From Glomus cerebriforme (taxonomy: Eukaryota; Glomeromycota; Glomeromycetes; Glomerales; Glomeraceae): DNA of 64,000 nucleotides. The position numbers were made by a program, and so were the translations under genes. The stretch spans positions 1 to 64,000 of the forward strand of contig QKYT01000125.1 in NCBI GenBank assembly GCA_003550305.1. The letters are read 5' to 3'. Position 1 is the stretch's first letter. Each line of letters begins with the position of its first letter. This document shows, piece by piece, positions 35,091 through 46,836 of the stretch. The notes under the pieces are model-generated. The model did no database searches. It was given only the letters and a program-made list of their open reading frames with translations, and was not told the DNA's origin.

Positions 35091-36709
35091 ATGTCTTCTC
35101 CTAAAGATAGACTTTTGCTTTTATCAGGTCATGTAAATGGTGCAAGAAATGAAAAGAATAATAATGATACTAATAATGAAGAAAGTAAACCTAGGTTATG
35201 CTGTAAAGTTTGCATTATTACTGGAGCTGGTTCAGAAAAAGGAATTGGGTATGTAAAATTATATTCTAATTAAATTTTATTAAATTTTAAAAATTTTCTA
35301 AACGTTCACTTTTTATTTAGTCGCTCAACTGCATGGGCATTTGCCGAGAATGGCATGGAACTTCTTAAAATTTTTTAACGTGAATTTAATTAATTGTGTA
35401 TTCAATTGATTACTTATCTCGTCGTTAAATTATTTTAGGAGCCAAAGCTATATATGTAACGGATTACCGTGACGATTTACTTCCGCAACTTGCAAAAGAA
35501 ATACAAACAAAATATCCAAAAGTTATAGTGATCCCGCGAAAAATTGATGCTACATCTGAAGATGATGTTAAATCTGTTATCGATGATGCGATAAAAAAAT
35601 TTGGTAGACTAGATGTATTTTTTGCTAATGCTGGTTAGTATATTTATTTGAGAGAATACTAATTATGCAGTTAAATAAATGATTTAAAATTTATAAATAT
35701 ATTTTAAAGGGGTCGCTTATTCAAGTGATTTATATGATTTGAAACCATCCAAATTTATGGAAGTTATGAAAGTAGGTTTTTATTAATTTATTTTTACAAT
35801 TAAAAAAATATTATAACGTAATGTAATACAATATATTTGATTTTTTTTTTTTTTTTTTAGATAAATGTACTTAGGTAGATATTCTTATTTAATCATAATT
35901 ATAATCGTAAATAAAATAATAGTTATTTATTTATTTATTGATAGTGTATTTCTAGCTATAAAACATGCATCAACAGCAATGAAAATTACTGGAAATGATA
36001 AAAAACAATCTGGTGGATCGATCATCGCAACAGCTTCAGGTTATTGTTATTTATTTACTTTAAACAACAATTCTATTCAATGATGTGTATTATTCTGATA
36101 TATCTGGTATATAGTTGCTGGATTAAGGTCAGGTGCAGGTCCTATAGATTATTCTGCTTCCAAAGCTGCGTAAGTGTACAAGACACGTCATTTTACTTAT
36201 CTTATTTTAACTTACCAAATAATTTTTTGTATACAAAAATAGCGTTATAAATTTGATTCAATTAGGTGCTTGTCAATTAGTCAACACGAATATTCGCGTA
36301 AATTCAATTAATCCTGTAAGTATTTCTATGAAATGATTTCATTTAGAAATTTTTTGAAAAAAATATTAATTATTTCATTTTGTTTTTTTTTAAAAAAAAC
36401 ATAAATAAATAGGGAATAATTGAAACTAATATGACAATGCCTCTTTTTGATCAAGCTCGCAAACGTGGTACCATTGATAAAGTTGGTCAATTAAATCCTT
36501 TACAAAGATATGGTGTTCCTGATGAGGTAAACTATAATAAATGGTAAATTTAATAAATTAGATTAAATTATTAACATTTTTTATTATAGATCGCAAATGT
36601 CGTATTGTTTTTAGCAAGTGATGAAAGTTCATATATAAATGGGCATGCTTTAACAGTTGATGGTGGTTTATCAGCTAGTTTACCTATTGTTATTAGAAGT
36701 CTTCGTTAA
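35091..36709 (+). CDS. Short-chain dehydrogenase/reductase (classical SDR)
   Basis: Ten exons (35091-35248, 35321-35352, 35439-35633, 35710-35771, 35861-35874, 35945-36039, 36115-36169, 36243-36315, 36413-36526, 36590-36709) give 305 residues. The NAD(P)-binding motif is [14 protein letters not shown] (about residues 40-53), followed by NAG in VFFANAGVAY, the catalytic Ser region IIATASVAG and the YSASK active site. PINPGIIETN-type and DGGLSA C-terminal segments complete the Rossmann fold. The N-terminal 35 residues are polar and Asn-rich. The upstream ATG at 35031 is possible, but MSSPKD fits the family better. Intron 2 uses a GC donor, and exon 5 has only 14 nt; both were required to keep the frame and the conserved [13 protein letters not shown] helix. 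The substrate cannot be predicted. Confidence 0.9.
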
Positions 36710-37003
36710 TTTCATTTGAGTTACATAAATTATAATAATTCGCAATTTTTTTTTTTTTTTGGAAAAACCTTTTCTATTATTTGTTTAACTACAATTTTTG
36801 CATAATATATTATATATAATTACAAATTTCTGATTAGTACAATTTATATATGCTCAACACACTCATCTACCTTATTTTAGTAATAATAAATTATTAAACT
36901 ATAAATTATTACTTTTTTAAAAAACAACATATAGAATATATTTACATTCAGAGCAATTACACAAATAATTGTTAGGTATAAATTGTTTCAAGATGTTAAA
37001 TAA

Positions 37004-38725
37004 TCAGTCTGTTATAACAGTCCCAACTACATTATTATCTTGTTGTGATAACAAATTATTATTATTATTATTATTATTATTAGCAAGTTCAACAATTCTT
37101 GATTGTCTATTAGATCTTCGATTTCGTCGTCGTCTACGAATCGCTGTAAGATATTTTATCCATCGGAAATGCGGAAAATTATGAGATATAGAAGAAGCGA
37201 CTGAAGAATCTCGTCGATTTTCGTTATTCGTCATATAATTACTATTTCCAGCTAATTCGGCAGATGATGATCCTGATGAATCTTGGTTGTGTTGTGTTGC
37301 ATTCACTTCACTTTCCCACGATGTGTAATCTGTTTTGCACATTGGACATAAAGGAGATATATCGAGAAGCCATGGATCTATGCATAATCTATCAAACAAA
37401 CGAGAATTAATATCTTTGATATTTTTTTTTTTTAAAAAAAGAGCAACAATAGAAACGTACGTATGATATCGATGTTGACAAGGGAGAAGTCTTAATTCTT
37501 CACCGGATTCAAAATCATCCAAACAAATTGGACAAGTTAATTGTCCCTCTTGAACTTTATTATTTGTTAATGCTGCTGAAATATTTGAAGCTGTAGATAT
37601 AGAACGGCTACGTGATGAATCTTTAATATGTGCAATCGGAGGATTTTTTGGTAAATCAGGATTACTTTCTTGAGAACTCTTACTAGAATTATCATCATTG
37701 TTATTATTCGTTTCAGAAGTATTATCCGAACTCTTTGAAGAAATATCTAATGAATTTTCTTTATCTTTAGTTTCTTCAGCTTGTGGAGCTGATTTCATAA
37801 CATCCGAACTTATAGTTTCTAGCTCAATATCAGATTCTAATTCTTTGGCCTTTCCTTTTTCTAAATCATCATTTTCTTTTTTATTATCATCATCTTTCAT
37901 TCCCATAGTAAAGAAGAATACGGGAAAACTCTCCAAAACAGATCTAGCTATCCCACGACGTGGACGTGAAGTAGGATCTTGTCCTTGATTTGTTTGAGGT
38001 GTGGGAGCATTAAGTCGATTCTTTATAATGTTCGTGATAACCACGATAAAGAATAATCCCAAAACAACACCTGATACAGCATAAAGGACAATCATGGCAG
38101 TCTGATAAGTTGCAAGCACCTTATTTTCATTCGAATTACTCGTTTGAATAGGAGAATTGACTTTAACAGGGGGTTCAACTAAACTTTTATTTCTTATTAC
38201 AACAACAACTTGATTATTTGACATTAACTCTTCAAGGACCTCACCATAGCAAATATCAGTTAGAGTAAATAAAGGTATATTAATTCTACTATATAGTGGT
38301 TGAAAATCACAAAATGTTTGGCTAGAATATAAGACAATAGCAGAAGCCCCAGCAGAAGTCCCAGCAGATAAAACATTTTGAATTGAATCACAATTAACAA
38401 ACGCTATCCAACCACCAGTATCTGGAACATTTTGATTTGGCCATGATCTCAATATACCCTGATATTCGATAAATTAAAAATGTTAGTATTTATTCAATAA
38501 AAAATAAGGTGAGCGAATACTCAACTGGATACATACAATTAATTGTTTGGTAGGCGGGTATAGTAAATTTTTTACAGTACAATAGAAATCGTACTTGTTT
38601 ATCATGACCATCGCATAAGAACCTGTTTCATTATTGTCAATAGGATCTTGCGCATATATTAATAACGCGCTTAATAATAAAATAAGCGCACCAAAAGAGC
38701 TGCTTGATATTTTTAAAGATCCCAT
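37004..38725 (-). CDS. PA-TM-RING E3 ubiquitin ligase
   Basis: Three exons (38537-38725, 37461-38458, 37004-37388) give 523 residues. A signal peptide (SFGALILLLSALLIYAQ) is followed by a luminal protease-associated domain (GGWIAFVNCDSIQNVLSAGT, GASAIVLYSS), a transmembrane helix (MIVLYAVSGVVLGLFFIVVI) and a long acidic/Ser-rich cytosolic linker. The RING-H2 finger is CPICLDDFESGEELRLLPCQ then HRYHTLCIDPWLL and CPMCK. The C-terminal tail ends in Arg-rich and poly-Asn segments. RNF13-type proteins sit in endosomal or vacuolar membranes and ubiquitinate membrane cargo. The second intron (37389-37460) is exactly 72 nt with no stop in frame, so an unspliced message would still be readable. The gene converges on the dehydrogenase gene. 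Confidence 0.9.
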
Positions 38726-39721
38726 TGTTCACTTATTTTACAATGATATTAAAATGGAGTAAACCCAAAAAAACAGTTAAATAGAAAGTTCTTAAAATAG
38801 ACCACTAATATTTAAGGAAAAAAAAAAATGTTATTCGTTACAATAAACTGATAGCTGATAACTTCATTTTTTTTCACTTCCTCTATCCTATATTCAGTCT
38901 CGTGGAGAACCGAGTTTTTATAGAAATAATTTTATTGTGGCATGACTGCTAGAATTATACCATAAAGATAATAACCATAATAATCATAATAATCATGATG
39001 ATGTCATGATGTATATATATTGTTATCAACTGTCATGACAACATCAGGAAATCATCGGTAACTTCCAACATCCTGGTATTTTGCCGATTCCCGTTTGTGT
39101 AGCTTTTCTCGTTACATTCATTCCCAATTTTGATGTAACATTACTAACATTTCTGCGGATGGACATACAAAGTTTTTTTAAAAATATTTACGTTATTTTT
39201 ATTTTTTGTAACGTTTTGCATGCATACATTATTAGAATAAAGTTACTTTATTTTACTAAACGTATCACATGAATTTTCTTTAAATGTAGAATAAACTGTT
39301 ATGGTAAATTCATCTGATTAAATTTTATCAATTTTAGATTTGCTTCGAGCTTTATTTTTAGGTTTTAAAGGCTAACTGTTCAAACCATGTTGTGCAACTG
39401 ACCGAGAAACCCGAATTGACCGATCTAAGAAAATGAACCATAATCCCCTTGCTCACGTGAAGCCCTTGCGATATACTGACATTGTGTAACATATATAGGT
39501 TTTGCTTAATTTACCAATCAATTCCATTCGATTAAAAATGACGCAGGAATCTAACATTAATGTGATCGGCGTAATCGCTTTCTCCATTTTTTTTAAAAAA
39601 AAAAGTTTTACCATTTTCATATACATGAGGTAAACTTCTTTTTTTTTAAAAAAAAAAGAAAAGGGAACACTTGCGATTATTTCCTGTATAATTTATATTA
39701 ACCTCTTTTTTAAACGATTGA
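38726..39721. other. Divergent intergenic region (RING ligase / Tim17)
   Basis: The two start codons are almost 1 kb apart. The region contains several A or T homopolymers, including a TTTTTTTTAAAAAAAA-type palindrome near 39640-39658, and repeated ATAATCATAATAATCATGAT near 38970-39000. No coding signal was found; promoters of both genes are expected here. Confidence 0.5.
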
Positions 39722-40466
39722 ATGTCACGATACGGAGATTTTAATCGCGATCCTTGGTATTACTTTTTTTTAATTCGTAAAAATGAATAAGTATTGATAT
39801 GTTTTTTTAAAAAAAATTTTTGATCGATTTTTTTTTTTTTTTGTTTTTTAGCCCATGGGTAATATTAAATGATACTGGAGGCGCATTTGCCATGGGAGCT
39901 ATCGGTGGTGGTATATGGCATTTTGTCAAAGGTGCAAAAAATTCACCAAAGGTATGACCGATAAACTTTAGTTTATATTAAATGATTTGTTTTATGAGTT
40001 ATAATCTTCAATTTTATCAATTTCTAATTTTCATATCATAGGGAGAACGAATCATCGGCTCAATCACAACCGTAAAAGCTCGTGCACCAATTTTAGGTGG
40101 TAATTTCGCTGTATGGGGAGGATTATTTTCAACATTTGATTGTGCATTAAAAGGAATAAGACAGAAAGAAGATCCATGGAATTTAATCGCAAGTGGTTTT
40201 TTCACTGGCGGAGTTTTGGCTGCTAGAGGTGGTATTGGTGCAGCAACAAGATCTGCTTGTTTTGGTGCTTTTATCTTGGCTATAATTGAAGGTGTGACAT
40301 TTGCTACCAGTAAATTTACAACTCCACCACCAATGATGCAGGTAAATTTAAATATAAATATTTATTTCTTCCTTAAAAAATTATTTTATTATTAATTATC
40401 AAATTGTTATTTCCTGATATATATAAGGTTCCTGAAATACGACCACAATCTCCGAATCCTCAATGA
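39722..40466 (+). CDS. TIM17: Tim17, subunit of the mitochondrial TIM23 translocase
   Basis: Four exons (39722-39756, 39852-39951, 40042-40341, 40428-40466) give 157 residues. The N terminus [20 protein letters not shown] holds the conserved RDPCPW motif, followed by [40 protein letters not shown] and [20 protein letters not shown]. Glycine-rich membrane helices end with [13 protein letters not shown]. This is the full Tim17 architecture with four membrane segments and a short Pro/Gln tail. Tim17 forms the lateral channel of the presequence translocase in the inner mitochondrial membrane with Tim23. The first exon is only 35 nt and ends within the PCPW cysteine codon. Confidence 0.97.
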
Positions 40467-41174
40467 TTTAAATAGTATATATATAAAAAAAGACATTTTA
40501 CCCAAATAAGCCATTCATTTCTGTAAACAAAATGTTGAATATACACTTATTAATTTAAAAGATTAGTCTATAATAGATGATGTAATGGCATTTTAGTTCT
40601 TATAAGAGATCCAATGACAAAATGATCCGGCTGGAAAAGATTTATAAAAAAAAAACTTAGATTTCATAGTTTAAAAACTTCCCTCAACTCTAATTTTTAA
40701 TTTTTATTAAAAAATTCATTTAATTATAATTGACAAGTTGAAATTATATTGATTGGTCGGTTGAATAAAATGAAAATAAATAAATAAAATATATATGATT
40801 AATATATATTCTGGTTTTAATAATAATATAAAATTCATATGGCTTACAATGATAATGAAAAATATACAATAATTTCCGCAAAAGCTGAAATTTAACTTAT
40901 CTGATTAAAATTTACAAAATGATTATGATGATATCAAAATTAAAATCCCTTCGTTTCCTTGAAATTATTAATAACTTAAAACATTTTAGTACTCTATTTT
41001 CTTGTTTATTCACCATTTTTCTTTAGTATCATAATTAACATTATACGAATGTCAATTAATCACCGTCATCAAAGGAAATCTCTATTTCCTGTAAACAAGC
41101 AAATGAGCGAAAAAGTAAATATAACCAAAATCTTATCAGAATCAAGCATACAGTATTTCAATTGCTCACTTACT
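40467..41174. other. Convergent intergenic region (Tim17 / kinase)
   Basis: AT-rich sequence between two 3' ends. It should hold both polyadenylation regions; an AATAAA lies near 40793. No coding signal was found. Confidence 0.5.
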
Positions 41175-42946
41175 CTATACCACATTTGCAATTGATGTCT
41201 TGTTAACAGTCGTTGCTTGTTGGTCTACTACATTGATAGAACAGCTCGTATTAGGAATGGATGAATCACTAGTAGATGTAGCTTGTCGATGACAAATGTA
41301 AATTGAAGAAAACCATGGATGCGCAATAATTTGTTCTATAGTAATACGTTGTTTTGGATTTGGTTCTAATATTTTAAAAATTAAATCACGTCGACCCTTT
41401 TAAAAGGTCTAAAGATTAGTACATATTTGAATAATCTAGTTAGTTCTTTATAAAATTTATGCTTACATTTTTCAAACTTTGGAAAGGCGATGAGATTAAA
41501 CCTTTTTTTCTTGCCTCTAGATAGGATTTGAAATTACAATCATCATCTTTGGCAACGCGCCAAAGAAGTCTACTAATCGCCATACTCATATAAATAATTC
41601 CGCAAGCCCAAATATCAACCGATCTTGGATCAAATAAGTTATCTTTAAACTCTTCTGGAGCAATATAGGGTTCACTACCGCAAATACCACGTGTCAAATG
41701 AGGTTGTGTTTCCCAAGCCATACGGAAACATTCTGCGTTACCAAAATCGGTAATCTTGAGACATCCAGCAGACGTGAGAATAAGATTCTCGGGTTTCAAA
41801 TCACTAAAAAAAAATTTCGAGATGTAAATAATAATTGTGACAAATCAACAATAATGCATTTATTTGATTACAATTACCGATGGGCAACACCATTATCATG
41901 CAAGTATTTTACACCATTAATTAATTGTCCAAAAAAACAATTTTCCTCATCTTGTTCTAATCCGCCCGAAGTGACGATCAGGGTATAAAGATCACCACCA
42001 GAACAATATTCCATGACCTCGCAGTAATTTCCTTGAGTGTCTTGAAGCAAGTCCAACGTATCAATTACGTTAATATGATGGAGAGAAGAAGAAATACAAA
42101 ACTCGGAAGTTAAACGTTTTATGTATTTTTTTGCAGATTCGTTATTACGCTTCTTGAATTCCTAATTAGAAGACAAACACGTGATTAGTTCCAGTCTCGA
42201 AGATATTTCTTTCTTTATTTAAGTTAAATGTTAACAACAATAACCTTAACGGCAAAAAGCTTTTCGCCTGGAACTTTAGGTTCTGTTTTGTGTGCAATAC
42301 GGACGACGCCAAATGCACCTATATTTATATGATAAAGGAAAAAACAGTTTTGTATCTAATTCGAAAAATCAAGTTGGAATGTTAAAACACCCACCCTTTC
42401 CAATAACCTCTTGAGGTTTTCCATACTTTTCGGACAAAGGAACCTCATTTTTAATTTGTTTTTCATTTACTGCGGCCGGCTGTTGACCATGAATACCGAG
42501 TTCTTTCAAGAAGTTTTGCACACGGTGACCTTTTTTATATTGTGACAGGTTATGAATGTGACCGACGTCTAATTTTTGAAAACGCGACCTTGTAACCGAG
42601 TGACCAGAAACAGACAGTATGCTAGAAATATCCGTTTTTTCGCTTTCGGTGTCAGAACTTTTTTCAGTTTTTTGTCCGTCCGTATGAAACATTTTTTGTA
42701 TAGTAGCTGATATTTTATTACTAGCATGGTGAGAACTTTTCACGCTTTGGGGGGCTTCCTGTTTTGCTTCTTTATGTCCCAGTTGTTGATTCAAGCCACG
42801 ATCTGCTTCGTTAAGTTGTTTTTTGGCTGCTTTAGTAAGATAATGTAAAAAAAGTATTATATTTTCCTTCATAAATTTTATAATAAGAATAATTATAATA
42901 ATTATAGTTTACCAAGTGGTTCTTTTTGTTCTTTCGTGTTCTCCAT
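41175..42946 (-). CDS. Serine/threonine protein kinase, Sat4/Hal4-NPR type
   Basis: Six exons (42913-42946, 42395-42829, 42245-42318, 41878-42161, 41467-41803, 41175-41396) give 461 residues. About 155 N-terminal residues are Ser/Lys-rich and non-catalytic. The kinase domain runs to about residue 430: glycine loop VIGKGAFGVV, beta-3 lysine in LFAVKEFKKR, a GNYCEVMEYCSGGDLYTLI hinge, catalytic loop VAHRDLKPEN, LKITDFGNAE, GSEPYIAPEE and the VDIWACGIIYMSMA helix. The arrangement and the SRLLWRVAKDDDCNFKSYLE insert resemble yeast Sat4/Hal4, Hrk1 and relatives, which regulate plasma-membrane ion and nutrient transporters. All catalytic residues are present. The short C-terminal tail is Ser/Thr-rich. 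The first exon encodes only 11 residues. Confidence 0.9.
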
Positions 42947-43039
42947 TAGTTACACGAAATATTAATATTCAGGAGAGAGTAATATTAATAAAACGGCTTG
43001 GCTCAAAAAAAACAAACACGCGCCTTCTTAGCCAATAGC

Positions 43040-43294
43040 CTACGAGGACGATACTTCTAATGGCTTCCTAAGATAACGATGATAAATTTCAATTATTGAA
43101 CCTGAATAAAAAAAATTTAGATCAAGGATAAAAATTTTTCTTGAATTTTTATACAAAAAAACGAACATGAGACTGGTAATGACGAAAATATGATATATAT
43201 ACTCTTGAATTTTGCCTCGGAGACCTTGATCGGCTTGATGGAATTCTTTCTTGGCATTCCCGATTAGAATGCCGCTTCTATTTTTACCAACCAA
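43040..43294 (-). pseudogene. Possible partial duplicate of the kinase N-terminal exon
   Basis: An open frame without an ATG includes IGNAKKEFHQADQGLRGKIQ, which resembles AAKKQLNEADRGLNQQLGHK near the start of the adjacent kinase. The rest of the frame (FVITSLMFVFLYKNSRKIF) looks like translated intron or non-coding DNA, and the end is LRKPLEVSSS. It lies just upstream of the kinase on the same strand, so it could be a leftover of a tandem duplication or an exon of an unrecognised small gene. Confidence 0.25.
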
Positions 43295-43476
43295 TCAATG
43301 TCGAAAAGTAAATGACATAATCACATAAGCCCTGTTCGCATTTTTCAAAAAAAAAAAGGAAATCTACAACCGCCAATAATTTTTCGCACATTTCTTTAAA
43401 CATTTTTTTACGCGTTTTTTTGAACATGTCCTCTTAATAAATTCAAAAAGGTCAAAACTCTAAAGTGAGTATTTTT

Positions 43477-43572
43477 CTATTCTTCATCGTTTGAATCCAT
43501 GCCTTCGTCTAACTCTAATAGTATATTTTCAATAAATTTCTCTTCTATTATTTGTTTGCGTTTACGTGACAT
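43477..43572 (-). CDS. 31-codon ORF, possibly the start of a lost gene
   Basis: ATG at 43572 opens MSRKRKQIIEEKFIENILLE and continues acidic (LDEGMDSNDEE) to a TAG at 43477-43479. A basic beginning followed by an acidic patch is common at the N terminus of piggyBac-type transposases, but nothing else of such a protein follows, so the assignment is a guess. It could be a chance ORF. Confidence 0.2.
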   Translation of the reverse strand: MSRKRKQIIEEKFIENILLELDEGMDSNDEE

Positions 43573-44709
43573 TTAAATATATATATATTAGTTAGAGGTG
43601 CATACATAGTGAATTAACACTTAGTTAGTAAGGAGAAGTGTCTGCATTCCTAATATTAATTTTAAAAATATCAACTCTTCAAAAAAGCAGTTCAATTTGT
43701 GACCGAAAATAGAGTTTAGAACCGGATTGGGATTTTTCAACCCGGTTTTAAAATGATTATAACCAGTTTGTATTTGATTAAATGGTTTTATTACAACCAA
43801 TCGGTTATGTCAAACTGGTTTAAAATGATTAATCGTTTTTTTAAGTTAATAAATAAATGAAAGTAATATTTTCGAAATTATCAAATAAAATAATAAATTA
43901 TTTTTATAAATAGTAAATTAACATATGTAAAATTTTAAATAAACTAGCTATTATCTTTTTTGTCCAGTAATCGGGGGATATTTTTACGTAGTCAATCGGG
44001 GTCAGACATGATTAGTAGATCGTACTGTGAAACGGTCAACAGAAAAAGATGTGTGATATGGTGATATTATTGATTAAAGAAATTAAAATAGGAAAAAGAA
44101 ATGAGCGAATGTAGAAGATATTTTTTAATTTGTATATACAGAAAATTATTCATTAATAAAAAAAATCTTACAAAAAAGGTTGGTTAAAATTAAATACAAA
44201 ATAGTTATTGCTAATCTGGTAGGAAAATATTATTAATATTAAATTAAAGGATAAAAAATTAAAGGTTATGAAGATCTGCTATGGATATATTATTTAGTCT
44301 AAGATCATATTCTAATTGGTCTTAAATGCTGATCAAGGTGAAATATGAAGCACTTACTAAGGTAGGGCAATATAAGCTTGACCAGATGTGAAGATATTGC
44401 CCTCTAATATAAAGAAACTCTTGGTAATATTAAACTCTGCATTTTATGAATAGTAAGAGCAAAAAAGTTTTGTAGTAGAATATCACACTTGTAGCATTTT
44501 TTTTTTCTTTGCCATGTAAATTATTGTTTGGATTAGTTTACAGAATGTTAGTTATTTGAGAAAATTTATTTGATTGAGAAGATAAGATAAGAGAGATGTT
44601 TTTTAACTTTAATATGTACTTTTTACTATAGTTATTTCACTTGTAAACTGGAAATAACTGATAGTTTCAGTTAAAATGATCATAGTCAAGCATATATATG
44701 CTATTTAAA

Positions 44710-44840
44710 TTTCAAATAATTTGGGATTTGGAATTGAAATTTGAGATTTGGAATTTAGCATTTGGCATTTAAGATTGAATTTGGGATTTAAAATTTAGTA
44801 CTTAGTAATTTGGATTTTGGATTTTGGATTTTGGATTTTT
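44710..44840 (+). repeat. Degenerate TTGGGAT/TTTTGGA heptamer repeats
   Basis: Repeats such as TTTGGGATTTGGAATTGA are followed by a clean four-unit GGATTTT heptamer run near 44814-44840. The complementary motif CCCAAAT fills 2310-2400. Confidence 0.7.
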
Positions 44841-45939
44841 GAGTAGCATCTATACTATTCTACTATAAATTACCAGATTTTATAAAAAATACTTAGTAAT
44901 ATATATAAAAATTAATAATTTTCATAGTGTACAAAAGTTTATAAATTTCTAATAAAATTTATTTAAATTTTTTTTATTTGAAAGTTAATTAATTGTCCAA
45001 ACACAATCAATGTTCCATATGCATAAGCCAATCAAATTGCTTCAAATGCTCTAATGGCCTATTCTTAAAAAATAAATATTTTTAAATCCTAAAAAAATGT
45101 TCTAATTGTAAAGTATAAGTAACCCCTTTTTTTATATGTTTTTTACATTTTTATATGTAAAATTATTTTGTATGTTACTTTTTATATAAATTTCTTTTAA
45201 CATTTTAAAAATATTCTATTTTTGATTATATTTTTAAAAACTATAATTGATTTATTTTNAAATAAAAAAAAAATTATTACATTTTATTAAAATTTGATAA
45301 ACTTTTATAAAACTTAAAAAATATCAAATTTACTATATATTACTAAATGATTTGTTAATAAGTAACTATTTTAATTAATAAAAATCATCTTGCTTAGAAA
45401 GTAGTTATTATTAGACTTATATCTTACCTTTATTTAAATCATTAACATTTTTTACTATTTGAATGGTAATTTCCATTAGTATAATATCCAACCTAATAGC
45501 TGAAGTAAAATTGTTAATGAAGTGATCTACTTTATTATCTATTAGAATAAAGGTAGATCAAATAATGTTAAATTAGTCATTAATTAGTTACTAATCAGAT
45601 ATCAATCAGATATTTAATTAGTATTCAATTAGTAATTAATTTAATAAATTAAATACCAATTAAATACCAATCAAACTACCTGATTAGTAGTTAATTTTTA
45701 CCATAATTTAACAGCAATCTGATAGTATGATTAATATTAAATTGATATCAGATTGATATTCAATTAATATCCAATTGATAATTGATTTATATCTAATTAA
45801 TAATATCAATTTATGATTAATAATAGTGTTTTTTATATAATACTTTAATATTATTTATTAAAAATTAAAAATTTTATTATTTTAAATTCCTTATATCTTT
45901 GCATCAGCTTCATTCCAAAATACCTTATCATTTTTTTTA

Positions 45940-46020
45940 TCATCAAATGAATTTGTATATTCCAAATTATATTTATGACATTCCAAAATAATTTGGATGG
46001 TATCTAACTATCTATAGTTC
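45940..46020 (+). repeat. Dispersed repeat shared with 2406-2482
   Basis: AAATGAATTTGTATATTCCA, AAATTATATTTATGACATTC and AAAATAATTTGGATGGTATC match the copy near 2412-2482 with a few substitutions. Confidence 0.6.
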
Positions 46021-46364
46021 AGTTTTACAAAGTCCTGAGACTAGCAGTCTTAGGATCAAGATGGATCTGTAGAATTGTTAACCATCTTTAGGGTCAATTC
46101 CAAAAAATTTGAAACATAATCACATAATTGTCAAGTTAAGACTTCTGGTACCATATGCATTATGAAAAAATTTCAGTTATGTAGGTATCATGGTTTTCAT
46201 TTTATAAGCTTTATATATGAAAAATACATAGGTTGATGGCACGGCTACATCAAAAATCATATGATGTTGTGATATGATATCACAACAGTATACATATATT
46301 TTTTTACTTTATACTAGTTTGCTGCCTGTTGCTTTGCAACGGGTTTTAAATTTTATTTATAATT

Positions 46365-46520
46365 TTTGATTCCGGCCAGAATTATGTGTATGCACATCAA
46401 TTTCCTTTTTTGGAATTTTGTGCAACTTTGTACCACCATTTGATCCAATTTTCGTAGGAAATAAGCTTTCCTTTTTTGGACTTTGTGTAACGTAACGTGA
46501 TTAGGTTACACAACTTTAAA
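46365..46520 (+). mobile_element. Partial MITE copy D
   Basis: ATTCCGGCCAGAATTATGTG, TTTTTTGGAATTTTGTGCAA and GTGTAACGTAACGTGATTAG correspond to core blocks of the MITE copies at 200-575 and 26294-26661 (CCGGCCAAAATTAAGTGAT, TTTTTTGGAATTTTGTGTAA, GTGTAACGTTAC). A CCTGTTGCTTTGCAACGGG hairpin lies just upstream at about 46325-46343. Ends were not defined. Confidence 0.5.
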
Positions 46521-46836
46521 GCATTTATTTATACAGTTAATCTAAACGTTACAAATTTTTTAATTAGATAGATGTATGGAAAATAATAAATTTCTAGTAA
46601 AAGTGATCGTCACTGACCACTGCAAAAATAATCCGTATTTACGTGTTTTCAAAAACTGTATTGTAGCACAAAACTAGGCACATCGCCATTCTCAGTACAT
46701 AAAGCAAGCTTCCTAGATTAAATCTCTATTAGTATGTAAATAATATAATGTTATATTAATGTTATATGAAGTTTATATTACAAAGTTATTTAATATACAA
46801 TTTTAAATGATTTCTACATAATACAAAAATGATTTG

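Larger units (their letters stand above)
42947..46836. other. Repeat-rich intergenic region
   Basis: No complete gene is supported. Small items are a minus-strand fragment at 43040-43294 resembling part of the neighbouring kinase, a 31-codon minus-strand ORF at 43477-43572, heptamer repeats at 44710-44840, a dispersed repeat at 45946-46015, hairpins around 45519-45561, 46031-46053 and 46325-46345, and a partial MITE at 46365-46520. One ambiguous base lies at 45259. The last about 300 bp lie downstream of the BRE4-like stop codon. Confidence 0.5.
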
